Below are positions 51,944-62,297 of a stretch of DNA of 64,000 nt, piece after piece. Source of the stretch: Prevotella sp. Lineage in GTDB: Bacteria > Bacteroidota > Bacteroidia > Bacteroidales > Bacteroidaceae. The notes beneath the pieces are model-generated. The model saw only the letters and a program-made list of their open reading frames with translations. It had not been told where the DNA came from and searched no databases. Numbering within the stretch: position 1 is the stretch's first letter; each line of letters opens with the position of its first letter. The stretch covers positions 1 through 64,000 of the forward strand of contig JAFVFY010000039.1 in assembly GCA_017475265.1 (NCBI GenBank), given 5' to 3'. The translations under genes were made by a program, and so were the position numbers.

Positions 51944-54409
51944 ATGAAGAAACTACTACTTACAGTTGTCATGGCTGCCATGACATGCCTATCGGCAAAT
52001 GCCCAGGTCAGTGGACCTGTGGTCATCAACGGCTCACTTATCGACTGGTACTACCAAGTGGCTGGCAGCAATGGACAATTGGTATGGAGCCAGTATCCTG
52101 TTGGCGGCGAATCGTGGATAGACATGTATGGGGTAGAGCATACTGCAACGGCCTACCGAGGCATGATGGCCCTGACGCTCAGTCCTGGTACACCTATGCC
52201 CCTGCATCCAGAATTCCGTGTGCGCAACTCCATGCTCGTCGGTAACTGCGGCGGCATCTACAAAGGTGGGAACGAGTATTACACCTTTAACGGACACCCC
52301 GTGGAAGTCTACAAATGGAATGGCGAAAGCTACTACATCGACACCGAGATGGAGATTGATGTCCTCCACTGGACGTGGGATGGCATCAACAGCGATGGCT
52401 CTTACGCTGGCGTACGCTATGACGTGCTGGGCAAGATAAACTATCAGCCCACCGACTTTGCCTACTACCCCGAGGAGGACATCGTCTATGGTGTCTTCAA
52501 GACGGAGACGGGAGGCTATAAGCTGGGTACGATAGACCTGACGAGCCTACAGATAAACTTCATTTCCGTGGATGAGATGGAGGAAGGACGCGCGCTGCGC
52601 ACGCTGGCCTGCAACTCCAAGGGACAGCTTTTCGGTACTGACAAGAACGGATACATCTACGCCGTGAGGACTACCGACGGCAGGCTTACCAGGATAGGAA
52701 GCATGGGCTTCAGAACCCAGGCAGACATGATGTCGGCGACAATAGACTATCGTACGGACAAGATGTACTGGCTGGGATTCATGAACAATGGTCTGAAGAA
52801 CACACCCAACGAGGACGGCACCTACACAAGGAGTGTGGCCGAGGGCGGACGTGATACGGGTCTCTATGAGATAGACACCAATACGGGTGAAACAAAGCTT
52901 ATAGGAAAGACAAACTTCATCAACATTGTCTATGAGCTCGACGAAGACGGACAGGTAGACGGTGCCCATGCCGAGAAATATGGCAAGATGCAGATGACCG
53001 GTATCTATGTTGATGGCAGTATCGTCAGGCACGACTATGACCTGAAGCTGACCCTGAAGAAAAGTCCCATGCAGATGGCAGTGGGTCAGGAAAGCTATGG
53101 CAACATCGTTGTGACGGTGAAGAACCGTGGCCTGAAGGCCATGCCCGGCAGGTCGTACGCCCTGGCACTCTACGATGGCGAAACAGTCGTGGGATATGTA
53201 GACAGTTTAGGCACAGAGTATGCAACACAGAACCTGGCACCCTTCGCCTCGCAGGACTACTACTTCAGCTATAATAAGCCAAAGACAGCCGGCGACAAGA
53301 CGCTGCGCGTATCCGTCATCTGCAATATCGATGAGAAGCAGGACAACAACTCCATCACCACCAACGTACACGTCGTCTCCTCCAATCCTCTGCCCGTGCC
53401 AACAATTACCGGCACCATCGCTGAGAATAGGGTATACCTTTCCTGGAAGAATCCGAGGAGTCGCATCGTGGATGGTGCTGAAGACTATCTGCCCTTTTCA
53501 TACGAAGGCCTGGGTCCGTGGATAACGTACGACGGCGATGGCGGATACACACAGACCATCAACTCTGTCAGCTATCTCAACTGGAACGATCCGAAGGCAT
53601 ATATTGTAATGAATCCCAAGGAGGCTGGTCTCAACAAGATACGTGGAGGAAACGGCTTCCTGCCTCATAGTGGAAACAACTACTTCGCCGCTTGGTGGAC
53701 TGCTTCGACGACCAGCGGGTCGTACCGCATGCCAAACAACGACTGGCTCATCTCGCCAGAAGTGAACCCCTTGCCGCATGAAATAAGCTTCTGGGCAAGA
53801 GGCGTGGAAGGTACTGAACAGATGCAGGTGCTCGCTACGGATAAGGAATACAATTCGGCCAGCGACATGAACGCTGAGGACTGGACGGTTCTCAAGGAGG
53901 CTTTCCAGGTGGGCAACAGCGAATGGAAGGAGTACAAGGTTCAGGTGCCACAGGAAATGAAGCACATTGCGCTACAGTGTTGCAGCCAGAGCGGCTCTGG
54001 CCTTTTCCTGGATGACATCGCCTACGAAGTTCCTTTGAAGGAACTGACCGGTTATCGTGTCTACCGCAACGGACAACTCATATCGCTACTTTCTTCCAAC
54101 GCCACGTCTTACGTTGATCCCACCCCCCCTGCCAACGCCTATTACTATGTGACAGCAATATACGACACTGAAGGCGAATCGAGTCCCTCCAACATCTTCG
54201 GACAGGAGCCTGAGGTTGAACCAGATCCAGAGCCAGAGGAAAATCCTGCTGACGTCAATGGCGATGGTGTTGTCGACGTGTCGGACATAGCACAAATCAT
54301 CGACTTCATGTCCATGGGTTTCTATGACAAATATGCTGATGTCAACCGCGACGGTGTGGTCGACGTGGCCGATGTCGCCGAGGTTATTGATGCCATGGCT
54401 GGGAATTAG
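51944..54409 (+). CDS. Secreted adhesin-like protein with choice-of-anchor J domain and dockerin
   Basis: 821 residues with signal peptide (LLLTVVMAAMTCLSANAQ). Residues 20-370 resemble a beta-propeller-like region (LTSLQINFISVDEMEEGRAL; IGSMGFRTQADMMSATIDYR). A CARDB-like unit (about 375-480) and a cleaved-adhesin/choice-of-anchor J domain (about 495-700; NNDWLISPEVN, LQCCSQSGSGLFLDDIAYEV) follow, then a fibronectin-like unit and a dockerin (ADVNGDGVVDVSDI and ADVNRDGVVDVADV, about 767-820). The C10 protease gene starts 5 bases after its stop, so the two are one transcript. Probably an extracellular attachment protein. Confidence 0.82.
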   Translation: MKKLLLTVVMAAMTCLSANAQVSGPVVINGSLIDWYYQVAGSNGQLVWSQYPVGGESWIDMYGVEHTATAYRGMMALTLSPGTPMPLHPEFRVRNSMLVGNCGGIYKGGNEYYTFNGHPVEVYKWNGESYYIDTEMEIDVLHWTWDGINSDGSYAGVRYDVLGKINYQPTDFAYYPEEDIVYGVFKTETGGYKLGTIDLTSLQINFISVDEMEEGRALRTLACNSKGQLFGTDKNGYIYAVRTTDGRLTRIGSMGFRTQADMMSATIDYRTDKMYWLGFMNNGLKNTPNEDGTYTRSVAEGGRDTGLYEIDTNTGETKLIGKTNFINIVYELDEDGQVDGAHAEKYGKMQMTGIYVDGSIVRHDYDLKLTLKKSPMQMAVGQESYGNIVVTVKNRGLKAMPGRSYALALYDGETVVGYVDSLGTEYATQNLAPFASQDYYFSYNKPKTAGDKTLRVSVICNIDEKQDNNSITTNVHVVSSNPLPVPTITGTIAENRVYLSWKNPRSRIVDGAEDYLPFSYEGLGPWITYDGDGGYTQTINSVSYLNWNDPKAYIVMNPKEAGLNKIRGGNGFLPHSGNNYFAAWWTASTTSGSYRMPNNDWLISPEVNPLPHEISFWARGVEGTEQMQVLATDKEYNSASDMNAEDWTVLKEAFQVGNSEWKEYKVQVPQEMKHIALQCCSQSGSGLFLDDIAYEVPLKELTGYRVYRNGQLISLLSSNATSYVDPTPPANAYYYVTAIYDTEGESSPSNIFGQEPEVEPDPEPEENPADVNGDGVVDVSDIAQIIDFMSMGFYDKYADVNRDGVVDVADVAEVIDAMAGN

Positions 54410-54414
54410 TTTTT

Positions 54415-57327
54415 ATGAAGAGGTATCTCTTTCTCATAGCAGTCTTGCTCGTCACCGCCTTGACACATGCCGGGTCGGTGACGCAGCAGGAAGCCCTTCA
54501 GCGGGCGGCTCAGTTTCTGGCCGCCCGCTACGACGTTAACGCCACTGGGGGTATGAGGCAGCCGAGAAAGAATCCACAGCTACAGGCCGCAACACTACCG
54601 GAGAGTCTTGCCGCAGCGCAGACTGCTTTCTACGTGTTCAACGTAGGCAGCGCCGAGGGCTTTGTCATCGTCAGTGCCGATGACCGCACGCCGGAGATTC
54701 TGGGCTATGCCGACAGTGGCTCGTTTGTGGCTGACAGCCTCCCCGATAACTTCCGTGCTTTTCTTAACGGCTATGCAGAGGAGATGCAATGTCTCAGTAG
54801 TAACTACTCACCCAACACTTCTCACCTTTCATCCCAAAGAAAGGCTCCCGTCATCCGACGTTCCGTAGCTCCGTTGCTCACCACCACGTGGAATCAGAAT
54901 GTTCCCTATAACCGCCTTGTGCTCGATACCCTCCGATACAGCGATGAGTGCTATACCGGCTGCGTAGCCACTGCCATGGCCCAGATTCTCTACTACCATG
55001 CACAGCGTACAGGACAACCCGTGGCTACCATCGCCGATATGCCTGCATACATCACGGGGAACTTGCACTACAGGATAGATGCCGTGGAGAAGGGAACAGT
55101 CATCGACTGGGCTAACATGCAGAACAGCTACTTGTCCACCGCCACTATCAGGACTGAACAGCAGCGTCGGCAAGCCGATGCCGTGGCTCAGCTCATGCAC
55201 CTCTGTGGCGCCTCCGTGCGCATGAACTATGGAAAGACGGCCTCTGGTGCCGACAGCTGGGTGGTGCCCGATGCGTTGAAGACTTACTTCGGCTATGACC
55301 AGGCCACACGTATGGCCGACCGATACGACTATACCTACAGCCAATGGATAGACCTCGTTTATAGCGAGCTGGCGGAGCATAGACCGGTTTACTTCACTGG
55401 AGCCTCGTCGGGCGGAGGTCACGCCTTCATTGTCGACGGTTTCGACGGCGACGAGATGTTCCACTTCAACTGGGGATGGGGAGGCCATTGCAACGGCTAC
55501 TACCTCCTCAGCCTTTCCAACCCTACTGACAAGAAAGGCATAGGTGCCGGTGATGGCGATGACGGCTACACCATGAGACAGGGAGCTATTATCGGTGCAC
55601 AACCCGAAAGTGCCGTGCCTGTGATGATTCCCGATCCGCCCCAGGCTCCATCGGGAAATGTCAGTCTGCAGTTGCTCAACCTCACCTATGAGGGCACACC
55701 AACTGCTAAGCGCCCCCTGAAGGCGAAGGCAGAGATAAGAAACACCGGTGATGAGTTCTACGGCAACCTGCACTTCTTCACCAAAAGAGTAGGGCTGATA
55801 CTCTCCGACACCTGCTCCGTGGGGGTAACCCTCATGAAAGGACAGACGCAGACCGTGGAGTTCACCTTCACACCAACGGAGGCAAAGGATTACCAGGTGA
55901 GGATTTTTACTGACATTCGCTCCGTGGGCGACCTCTATTCCGGTACCATTACGGTGAAGGAAGCAAAGCCTACCAGCAATAACGTGAACCTGCTCATAGA
56001 CATGCAGTTGAGCGAACTGGACGCCACCGGCAAATTCATCGTGGGAAACAGGGTGCACATGAAAACCACCATCACTAACAACACCGGCACTGACTACGAG
56101 GGAATCCTCATGCCCATCCTCATCATTCCCGGAGGCTTTTCCTACCAGTTGGAGAAACGTATCGTCGAGGCCTACTCCACTATCGTCATCGAAGAGGACT
56201 ATGACGTGTCGACGGAAGGGCGGTACATTCCGGTGTGTGTCACCGATATTCCCGACCGCAGGATGGTCTACCAGCCAAACTCCTTCTATTACTACGTGAA
56301 GCCTTCTGTAACCATCCATTATGCTGATGGCAGCAGACAGATGATGGAGGCCGGCAACGAGGTGATTATCCCCTCCAATGCCGTGGCGGTAGACCTTATA
56401 GGCAATGAGGTGACCAGGACGGTCAGGGCCAGCTCCAATCCCAACTGCTTGTATTTCCTTTCTCCCGACATCACCATGCCATACGGTATTTCCACAAACG
56501 TGGTGAGGGGCTTGTCTTGCAAGACGTTGGTGCTCAGCGACGACGGATTGCCTTTCATGCCCATAGCCGACTTTATTGCCGACAGTATCGTCTACACACG
56601 TACCTTCGACAGCGGAATGACTGTTCAGGGCACCGTCGGCATTCCCTCGTGGACTACTCTTTGTCTGCCGTTCACCGTCGACCGCTGTCTGCTTGCCGAG
56701 GGCACCGAGGCAAACTGGATGAAGCATGAGAACGATGAGGGTTACGACTTCTGGCTCATGGAGTACATTGGCGACGAGAACGGAACGCTCTTTTTCAATC
56801 CAGCCAGTGAGCTTCGGGCATATACCCCCTATCTCATTAATGTGGCGGGCTCTGGGATGACAGGCTTCCGCGACATGACCATGACATCGATTTCCTTCTG
56901 CGGACGCAAAACAACCATCAGGGCAACGGCATCGAGTGTCGCCTCTAGCACAAATTATAAGTTTGTGGGCACGATGGTGAATGTCAATGACGGTAACGAT
57001 GCCTATACCATCGACACCGATGGACAGCGATGCCGTCGCGCATACGTGAGTACCAGACCGTTCCGTGCATACGTCAAGGCCGTGAGCAATACTTCGCCTG
57101 CCGACATCGTGCCAATGAACATCGCCACGTTCTCCACGAACCCGATAGACAAGAAGGGTGACGTCAACGTTGATGGAGTGGTGAACGTGGCTGACATCTC
57201 GGCGGTGATAAGCCTCATGGCGGGCTATGGCATAGGTTTTACTTTCGAGAGGGCCGATGTCAATGGCGACGGGGAGGTGAACGTGGCCGACATCTCGGCC
57301 ATCATCAACATAATGGCAGGAAACTGA
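54415..57327 (+). CDS. C10 (streptopain-like) cysteine protease with C-terminal dockerin
   Basis: 970 residues. A signal peptide and a propeptide-like region (TQQEALQRAAQFLAARY) precede the peptidase domain. The catalytic Cys is in YTGCVATAMAQILYYH (near 183) and His in GGGHAFIVDGFDGDEMFHFN (near 335). Beta-rich domains occupy about 410-900, and the end is a dockerin (GDVNVDGVVNVADI and ADVNGDGEVNVADI, about 914-970). It would cleave proteins outside the cell and could be held on a cohesin. The TamB gene starts 19 bases downstream. Confidence 0.9.
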   Translation: MKRYLFLIAVLLVTALTHAGSVTQQEALQRAAQFLAARYDVNATGGMRQPRKNPQLQAATLPESLAAAQTAFYVFNVGSAEGFVIVSADDRTPEILGYADSGSFVADSLPDNFRAFLNGYAEEMQCLSSNYSPNTSHLSSQRKAPVIRRSVAPLLTTTWNQNVPYNRLVLDTLRYSDECYTGCVATAMAQILYYHAQRTGQPVATIADMPAYITGNLHYRIDAVEKGTVIDWANMQNSYLSTATIRTEQQRRQADAVAQLMHLCGASVRMNYGKTASGADSWVVPDALKTYFGYDQATRMADRYDYTYSQWIDLVYSELAEHRPVYFTGASSGGGHAFIVDGFDGDEMFHFNWGWGGHCNGYYLLSLSNPTDKKGIGAGDGDDGYTMRQGAIIGAQPESAVPVMIPDPPQAPSGNVSLQLLNLTYEGTPTAKRPLKAKAEIRNTGDEFYGNLHFFTKRVGLILSDTCSVGVTLMKGQTQTVEFTFTPTEAKDYQVRIFTDIRSVGDLYSGTITVKEAKPTSNNVNLLIDMQLSELDATGKFIVGNRVHMKTTITNNTGTDYEGILMPILIIPGGFSYQLEKRIVEAYSTIVIEEDYDVSTEGRYIPVCVTDIPDRRMVYQPNSFYYYVKPSVTIHYADGSRQMMEAGNEVIIPSNAVAVDLIGNEVTRTVRASSNPNCLYFLSPDITMPYGISTNVVRGLSCKTLVLSDDGLPFMPIADFIADSIVYTRTFDSGMTVQGTVGIPSWTTLCLPFTVDRCLLAEGTEANWMKHENDEGYDFWLMEYIGDENGTLFFNPASELRAYTPYLINVAGSGMTGFRDMTMTSISFCGRKTTIRATASSVASSTNYKFVGTMVNVNDGNDAYTIDTDGQRCRRAYVSTRPFRAYVKAVSNTSPADIVPMNIATFSTNPIDKKGDVNVDGVVNVADISAVISLMAGYGIGFTFERADVNGDGEVNVADISAIINIMAGN

Positions 57328-57346
57328 GTCTTAGTTCCAGTAATAT

Positions 57347-60300
57347 ATGAAACTTCGGGCAAGACATATCGTCATTACCATGGCAGCCATTGTTGCTTTG
57401 TTGCTGGCGCTGCCATTCCTTGTGTATGTCCCCCCAGTGCAGAAATGGCTCGTCGACAAGGCCACGGTCATGGCCTCAGAGGCCACTGGACTTAACATCA
57501 GCATCAGAGCTGTCAGCCTCCGTTTCCCCTTGACGCTAAGCTTGGAAGACGTGATGGTGACGCGACCGCTTGACTCCGATACCATTGCCTCCGTGGGACG
57601 CATCGATGCCAGTCTGGCGGTACTTCCCCTCTTTAGTCTCCGTGCTGAACTGGGTGGCCTCGCCATCAACGAAGCCCGACTCAACACCCTCGACCTTATC
57701 AGCGACACCCAAGTCCAAGGCAACATCGGCCAACTGGCCATAGGCTCCACCATGGCAGACATCAATGCCGGTAAGGTTGATGTCTCGTCACTGCTCCTTG
57801 CTGATGCGGATCTCTGTATTCTCCTCTCTGATACTGCCGCCGTAGACACAACTGAGAGCGAAGCCCTTCCCTGGCTCATCGCCCTACGCGAGGCTTCCCT
57901 CAACAACGTTTCTTGCGAGGTTCACCTTCCCGGTGACTCCATGATTGTCGCTACCACGCTCACAAAAGTCGTGGCCGCTGATGCTATTATCGACCTCCTT
58001 CAAGAGCGCTACGCACTGGCTTCGCTCCAGATTGACCAAAGTGCTCTTGTCTATGACCTGCCCTACGAGCCGGCATTGGAGCAAACCGCCGACGACCAGC
58101 TCATGGACTACTCCCATCTCAGCTTCACTGACCTTTCCCTGACCGTAGACTCCATTGTCTACCTTTCCCCTGACCTGACTCTCGCCGTGCGTCATGCCAG
58201 CTTGAAGGAGAGTTGCGGTTTCCAAGTCACCGACCTCTCCGCCTCTGTTGCCCTCGATAGTCTCGGCATCCGTCTCCCCTCCCTAGCCCTGAGCACACCC
58301 TCCTCCTCCCTTATCGGTCAGGCCAGCATCGACTATGCCTCCCTTGACGCGCAGCAAATCGTAAATAGTAAATCTGAAAATAGTAAATTCGTCCTCGATG
58401 CTTCCCTTTCCCGCCATGACATCGCCCACTTCTACCCTGTGAAAGGCCTTCCCGAATGGCCTCTCACCATTAAGGCCAAAGCCCATGGTAACCTCGCCTA
58501 CGCCAATATCGAGGAGTTCACCCTCGACATCCCCACGGCTCTCCATGCTGAGGCCAGCGGTACCTTCGCCCTCAACGCTCAACCCTCCGCTCGGCCCAAC
58601 GGGACACTTACGGAGCCCCTTGGAGCAAGAAATCTCAACTTTAAACTGTCTCTTCAGAATCCCTCCTTTCTCCACTCCACCCTCGGCATAGACACCAAAA
58701 GCCTAAACATTCCGGCTGGCCTCCACCTCGATGGTACTGTCTCTTCCATTGGCCCACAATACACCGCCAATCTCACTGCCCGTGATGGTCAGGCCACCAT
58801 CAATGGCCGTGCACTCCTTGACACCCAGACTGAGGCTTACACCGTCGACCTTGATATTGCCGACCTCAACACTGGCCGATATGTTCCTGCCGTGGACTGT
58901 ATCCTCCACCAAGCCACCTTTAGCGCCCGTGGCCACGGTTACGATCCCTATAGCCCCAAAACTTTCATCGAGGCAGCTACTACCATCGACAGCCTCACCT
59001 ACGACCAATGGCGGGCCGACAGCATTCACCTTGCTGCCACCATCGAGGATGCACGCACTACTGCCACCCTTGCTCTACACAATGTGCAGGGTACTGGAAT
59101 CTCTGGCCGTCGTCTCAATATTGGCCTCAACGGCGACATCAAGGTTGAGACCAACCTCAAGGACAGCCATAAGCTCTCCGGACTGCTGAAAGACTTCGAA
59201 ATCACCGATTCCACCGGCACTTATCACCCTGAAAACCTTGGTGTTCTCCTCGCCGCTCGTCCTGATACCACATACGTCCGCGTCCAGAACGGCAACTTCA
59301 TCGTTAAGCTAGATGCCAGCGGATCCTACGACCGTTTGTTACAGAGTCTCACTGCCCTTGCCGACACCATTGACCACCAACTGGACAACCGTATCATAGA
59401 TCAGGGACTGTTGAAGCAGATGTTACCCACCATGCGCCTTTACATCACCAGCGGGCGCGAGAATGTGGCTGCAAGATTCCTCCGGGCGTCGCGCGACATC
59501 GACTACAAAGAACTGCTTGCTGACATCACCATGTCAGCCACTCAAGGTGTCAACGGCCAGATGTACATCCACGACCTAGGTATCAGCTCCACTCGCATCG
59601 ACACTGCACTGGTGACGCTGAAGGACTCTGACCACGGCCTGACCTATCAGGCACGTGTAGCCAACGGAAGGAAAAACAAGACACCACTCACAGCACTCTT
59701 GGACGGTCACCTCTACGAACACGGTGCGCGTGTGGGGTTGCGTGTCTTCGACAAAGATGGCCGTATGGGACTGAGGATAGGTACTCAGGCATCGATGGAA
59801 TCGGACGGAATGCACTTTAAGTTACTTCCAAAGAATCCCACCATTGCCCACCGTGAGTTTACCCTCAACGATGATAATTACCTCTTCCTGCGCAACGACA
59901 CTCGGCTGAGTGCTAAGCTGGAGATGGAGGACAATGACGGCACCACCATCGATGTCTACTCCGAGGAGGCTGACAGCACACGACTGCAGGACCTTACCGT
60001 GAGCGTAGCGAAGTTGAACCTCAAACAATTAACGGCAGCACTCCCTTTCATGCCCGCCATCGAAGGATTTCTCAACGGTGACTTTCACATCATCATGGAC
60101 CAGCAGAAACAGATCTCGGTAGCCGCTGACGTGGATGTAGACAACATGGTCTATGAAGGCAACGTCATAGGCAACATCAATACTGAGTTCGTATACCTAC
60201 AGAATACAGATAATACCCATTCCATCGACGGAATCCTCCTTCGTGAAGACAAGCAAGTGGCCTCACTGGAAGGAAAATACATCAACAAAAAAGTCTCCAA

Positions 60301-61972
60301 CGGCCATGAGCATGTCGACGTGCTGCTCTCGCTTGTGAACACCCCACTGAACATGGCCAACGGCTTCATTACCGACCACATCGTGGGACTGGAGGGCTAT
60401 GCCAATGGCCAGCTCTCCTTGAACGGTCCACTTGATAACCTTATCGTCGACGGCAGTGTGCGCCTTGACTCTGCGACCATCTTCAGTACTCCTTACGGCA
60501 TCCGTATGGGAATCGACGATACCCCGATAAAGATAGAACACTCGAAGCTCACACTTAATGACTTCAAGCTTTATGCCAGTCCGGAATACCGTGAGAAAGG
60601 CGTGCTCGAAAGCACCTTCAACTTTGTGAACAAGGCCATCGGTGCCGTGCAATCAGCCGATACTATCGCGTATGTAACCATTACTGGCACTGCCGACTTC
60701 AGTGGCGACGGCCCTGCCCCTCTCGATTTCCGCATCCGTGCCAAGGAGCTACAGCTCATCAACTCCCGCCAGCAAATCGGCTCATTGCTTTATGGCAAGG
60801 GCTTTGTCAGTTTTATGACCATGGTGCGTGGCACGACGGAGAAGATGACCGTTCGCGGACGCCTCAACGTGCTCGGCAAGACAGACCTCACCTACCTGCT
60901 CCTCGACTCGCCACTCTCCACTGACAACCAGATGGACGAATTGGTAAAATTCACCGATTTCAACGACAGTACTCAGATATCTGTCGTGCATCGTCCCGTG
61001 CCCAATGGCATGGATGTGAACCTCACTGTGTCTATAGATCAGGGCGCACATATCCGTTGCGGACTGAATGCCGACCAGTCGAACTATGTAGACATCTTCG
61101 GCGGCGGTGACCTGCGTCTGCGCATGTCGGAGACTGAGGAAATGTCCCTCACAGGCCGATACACCCTCACCAGCGGCACTATGAAATATTCGCTGCCCGT
61201 CATTCCGCTAAAAACCTTCACCATTCAGGATGGCAGTTACGTGGAGTTCACTGGGGCGATGGACAATCCCACACTGAACATTACCGCCACCGAGCGCACG
61301 CGTGCCACTGTGGGTCAGGAGGGTTCGCAGGCACGTAGTGTGACCTTCGACTGCGGCGTGGTGCTGACGAAGACGCTCAACGACATGGGATTTCAATTCA
61401 TTATCTCCGCACCAGAGGACATGACCGTGCAGAGCGAATTGCAGGCCATGACGGTGGAGCAGCGCAGCAAGCTCGCCGTGACGATGCTCACTACGGGCAT
61501 GTACCTTGCCGATGGTAACACTGCAGGATTCTCCATGAACGCGGCACTCAGTTCCTTCCTGCAAAGTGAAATCAACAACATTGCGGGCAACGCATTAAGC
61601 TCCCTCGACATCAGCATGGGTATTGACAACAGCACCGATGCCAGTGGAAACGTACACACCGACTACTCTTTCCAGTTTGCCAAGCGATTCTGGAACAACC
61701 GACTGAAAGTGCAGATAGGCGGAAAAGTGTCTAGCGGACAGGAGATGCAGGGGCAGAAGCAGTCGTTCTTTGACAACGTCTCCATGGAATACCGCCTCTC
61801 GCCGACGAGCAACCAGTATCTCAAGCTCTTCTACAAACAGAACGTCTACGACTGGCTCGACGGTTACACCGGCGAATATGGCGTAGGTTATATCTACAAG
61901 CGTAAGATGAACCACTGGTGGGACATGTTCCAACTGTGGAAAAAAGACAGCAACAATAATCGCAACCGCTAA
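57347..61972 (+). CDS. tamB: TamB-family translocation/assembly module protein
   Basis: 1541 residues. One N-terminal membrane segment (IVITMAAIVALLLALPFLVYV), a long beta-helical groove of repetitive strands (about 40-1250), and the C-terminal DUF490 domain (about 1250-1480; FTGAMDNPTLNITATERTRA, FSMNAALSSFLQSEINNIAG) identify the AsmA/TamB group, which bridges inner and outer membrane for lipid or barrel-protein transport. An AAATAGT-type heptamer tract (58355-58390) adds a short serine/lysine segment near 338-347. Confidence 0.9.
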   Translation: MKLRARHIVITMAAIVALLLALPFLVYVPPVQKWLVDKATVMASEATGLNISIRAVSLRFPLTLSLEDVMVTRPLDSDTIASVGRIDASLAVLPLFSLRAELGGLAINEARLNTLDLISDTQVQGNIGQLAIGSTMADINAGKVDVSSLLLADADLCILLSDTAAVDTTESEALPWLIALREASLNNVSCEVHLPGDSMIVATTLTKVVAADAIIDLLQERYALASLQIDQSALVYDLPYEPALEQTADDQLMDYSHLSFTDLSLTVDSIVYLSPDLTLAVRHASLKESCGFQVTDLSASVALDSLGIRLPSLALSTPSSSLIGQASIDYASLDAQQIVNSKSENSKFVLDASLSRHDIAHFYPVKGLPEWPLTIKAKAHGNLAYANIEEFTLDIPTALHAEASGTFALNAQPSARPNGTLTEPLGARNLNFKLSLQNPSFLHSTLGIDTKSLNIPAGLHLDGTVSSIGPQYTANLTARDGQATINGRALLDTQTEAYTVDLDIADLNTGRYVPAVDCILHQATFSARGHGYDPYSPKTFIEAATTIDSLTYDQWRADSIHLAATIEDARTTATLALHNVQGTGISGRRLNIGLNGDIKVETNLKDSHKLSGLLKDFEITDSTGTYHPENLGVLLAARPDTTYVRVQNGNFIVKLDASGSYDRLLQSLTALADTIDHQLDNRIIDQGLLKQMLPTMRLYITSGRENVAARFLRASRDIDYKELLADITMSATQGVNGQMYIHDLGISSTRIDTALVTLKDSDHGLTYQARVANGRKNKTPLTALLDGHLYEHGARVGLRVFDKDGRMGLRIGTQASMESDGMHFKLLPKNPTIAHREFTLNDDNYLFLRNDTRLSAKLEMEDNDGTTIDVYSEEADSTRLQDLTVSVAKLNLKQLTAALPFMPAIEGFLNGDFHIIMDQQKQISVAADVDVDNMVYEGNVIGNINTEFVYLQNTDNTHSIDGILLREDKQVASLEGKYINKKVSNGHEHVDVLLSLVNTPLNMANGFITDHIVGLEGYANGQLSLNGPLDNLIVDGSVRLDSATIFSTPYGIRMGIDDTPIKIEHSKLTLNDFKLYASPEYREKGVLESTFNFVNKAIGAVQSADTIAYVTITGTADFSGDGPAPLDFRIRAKELQLINSRQQIGSLLYGKGFVSFMTMVRGTTEKMTVRGRLNVLGKTDLTYLLLDSPLSTDNQMDELVKFTDFNDSTQISVVHRPVPNGMDVNLTVSIDQGAHIRCGLNADQSNYVDIFGGGDLRLRMSETEEMSLTGRYTLTSGTMKYSLPVIPLKTFTIQDGSYVEFTGAMDNPTLNITATERTRATVGQEGSQARSVTFDCGVVLTKTLNDMGFQFIISAPEDMTVQSELQAMTVEQRSKLAVTMLTTGMYLADGNTAGFSMNAALSSFLQSEINNIAGNALSSLDISMGIDNSTDASGNVHTDYSFQFAKRFWNNRLKVQIGGKVSSGQEMQGQKQSFFDNVSMEYRLSPTSNQYLKLFYKQNVYDWLDGYTGEYGVGYIYKRKMNHWWDMFQLWKKDSNNNRNR
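58355..58390. repeat. AAATAGT heptamer tract inside tamB
   Basis: TCGTAAATAGTAAATCTGAA and the following AATAGTAAAT encode IVNSKSENSKF in frame, the same unit as at 41125-41198. Confidence 0.75.
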
Positions 61973-62011
61973 ATCGTTCACTATGTTGCGACAGTATCGC
62001 AACAGTAATAT

Positions 62012-62055
62012 CAAAAACTCAAATCTCAAATCTCAAAACTCAAAACTCAAAACAA
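62012..62055. repeat. TCAAAAC/TCAAATC heptamer tract
   Basis: Six or so 7-bp units directly upstream of the small membrane protein start. Confidence 0.8.
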
Positions 62056-62057
62056 CT

Positions 62058-62297
62058 ATGGGTATCATTCTTAGTATCGTCATCGGATGTCTTGCAGGTT
62101 TCTGCGCCGGCAAGTTAATGAAAGGTGGTGGCTTCGGCCTCATCATGAACCTCATCCTCGGTCTCTTTGGAGGTGTGCTCGGCGGTTGGCTCTTCTCTTT
62201 CTTTGGAATTGAATGGGGTGGATTGCTCGGACAACTCGGAACGGCCATCGTGGGTGCTGTCGTCATCCTCTGGGTGGCATCGCTGCTGAAAAAATAA
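62058..62297 (+). CDS. GlsB/YeaQ/YmgE family small membrane protein
   Basis: 79 residues from the ATG at 62058, just after the heptamer tract. Three hydrophobic segments, with glycine motifs ILSIVIGCLAGFCAGKLMKG and ILGLFGGVLGGWLFSFFGI, fit the transglycosylase-associated (stress-related) family; the enzymatic name of the family is historical. It sits in the inner membrane. Confidence 0.85.
   Translation: MGIILSIVIGCLAGFCAGKLMKGGGFGLIMNLILGLFGGVLGGWLFSFFGIEWGGLLGQLGTAIVGAVVILWVASLLKK

Noticed and set aside
54829..56727. 632-codon open frame antisense to the C10 protease
   Set aside because: The opposite strand encodes a protein with catalytic motifs and dockerin; the antisense frame is His/Val/Gly-rich and typical of a shadow in GC-rich codons.
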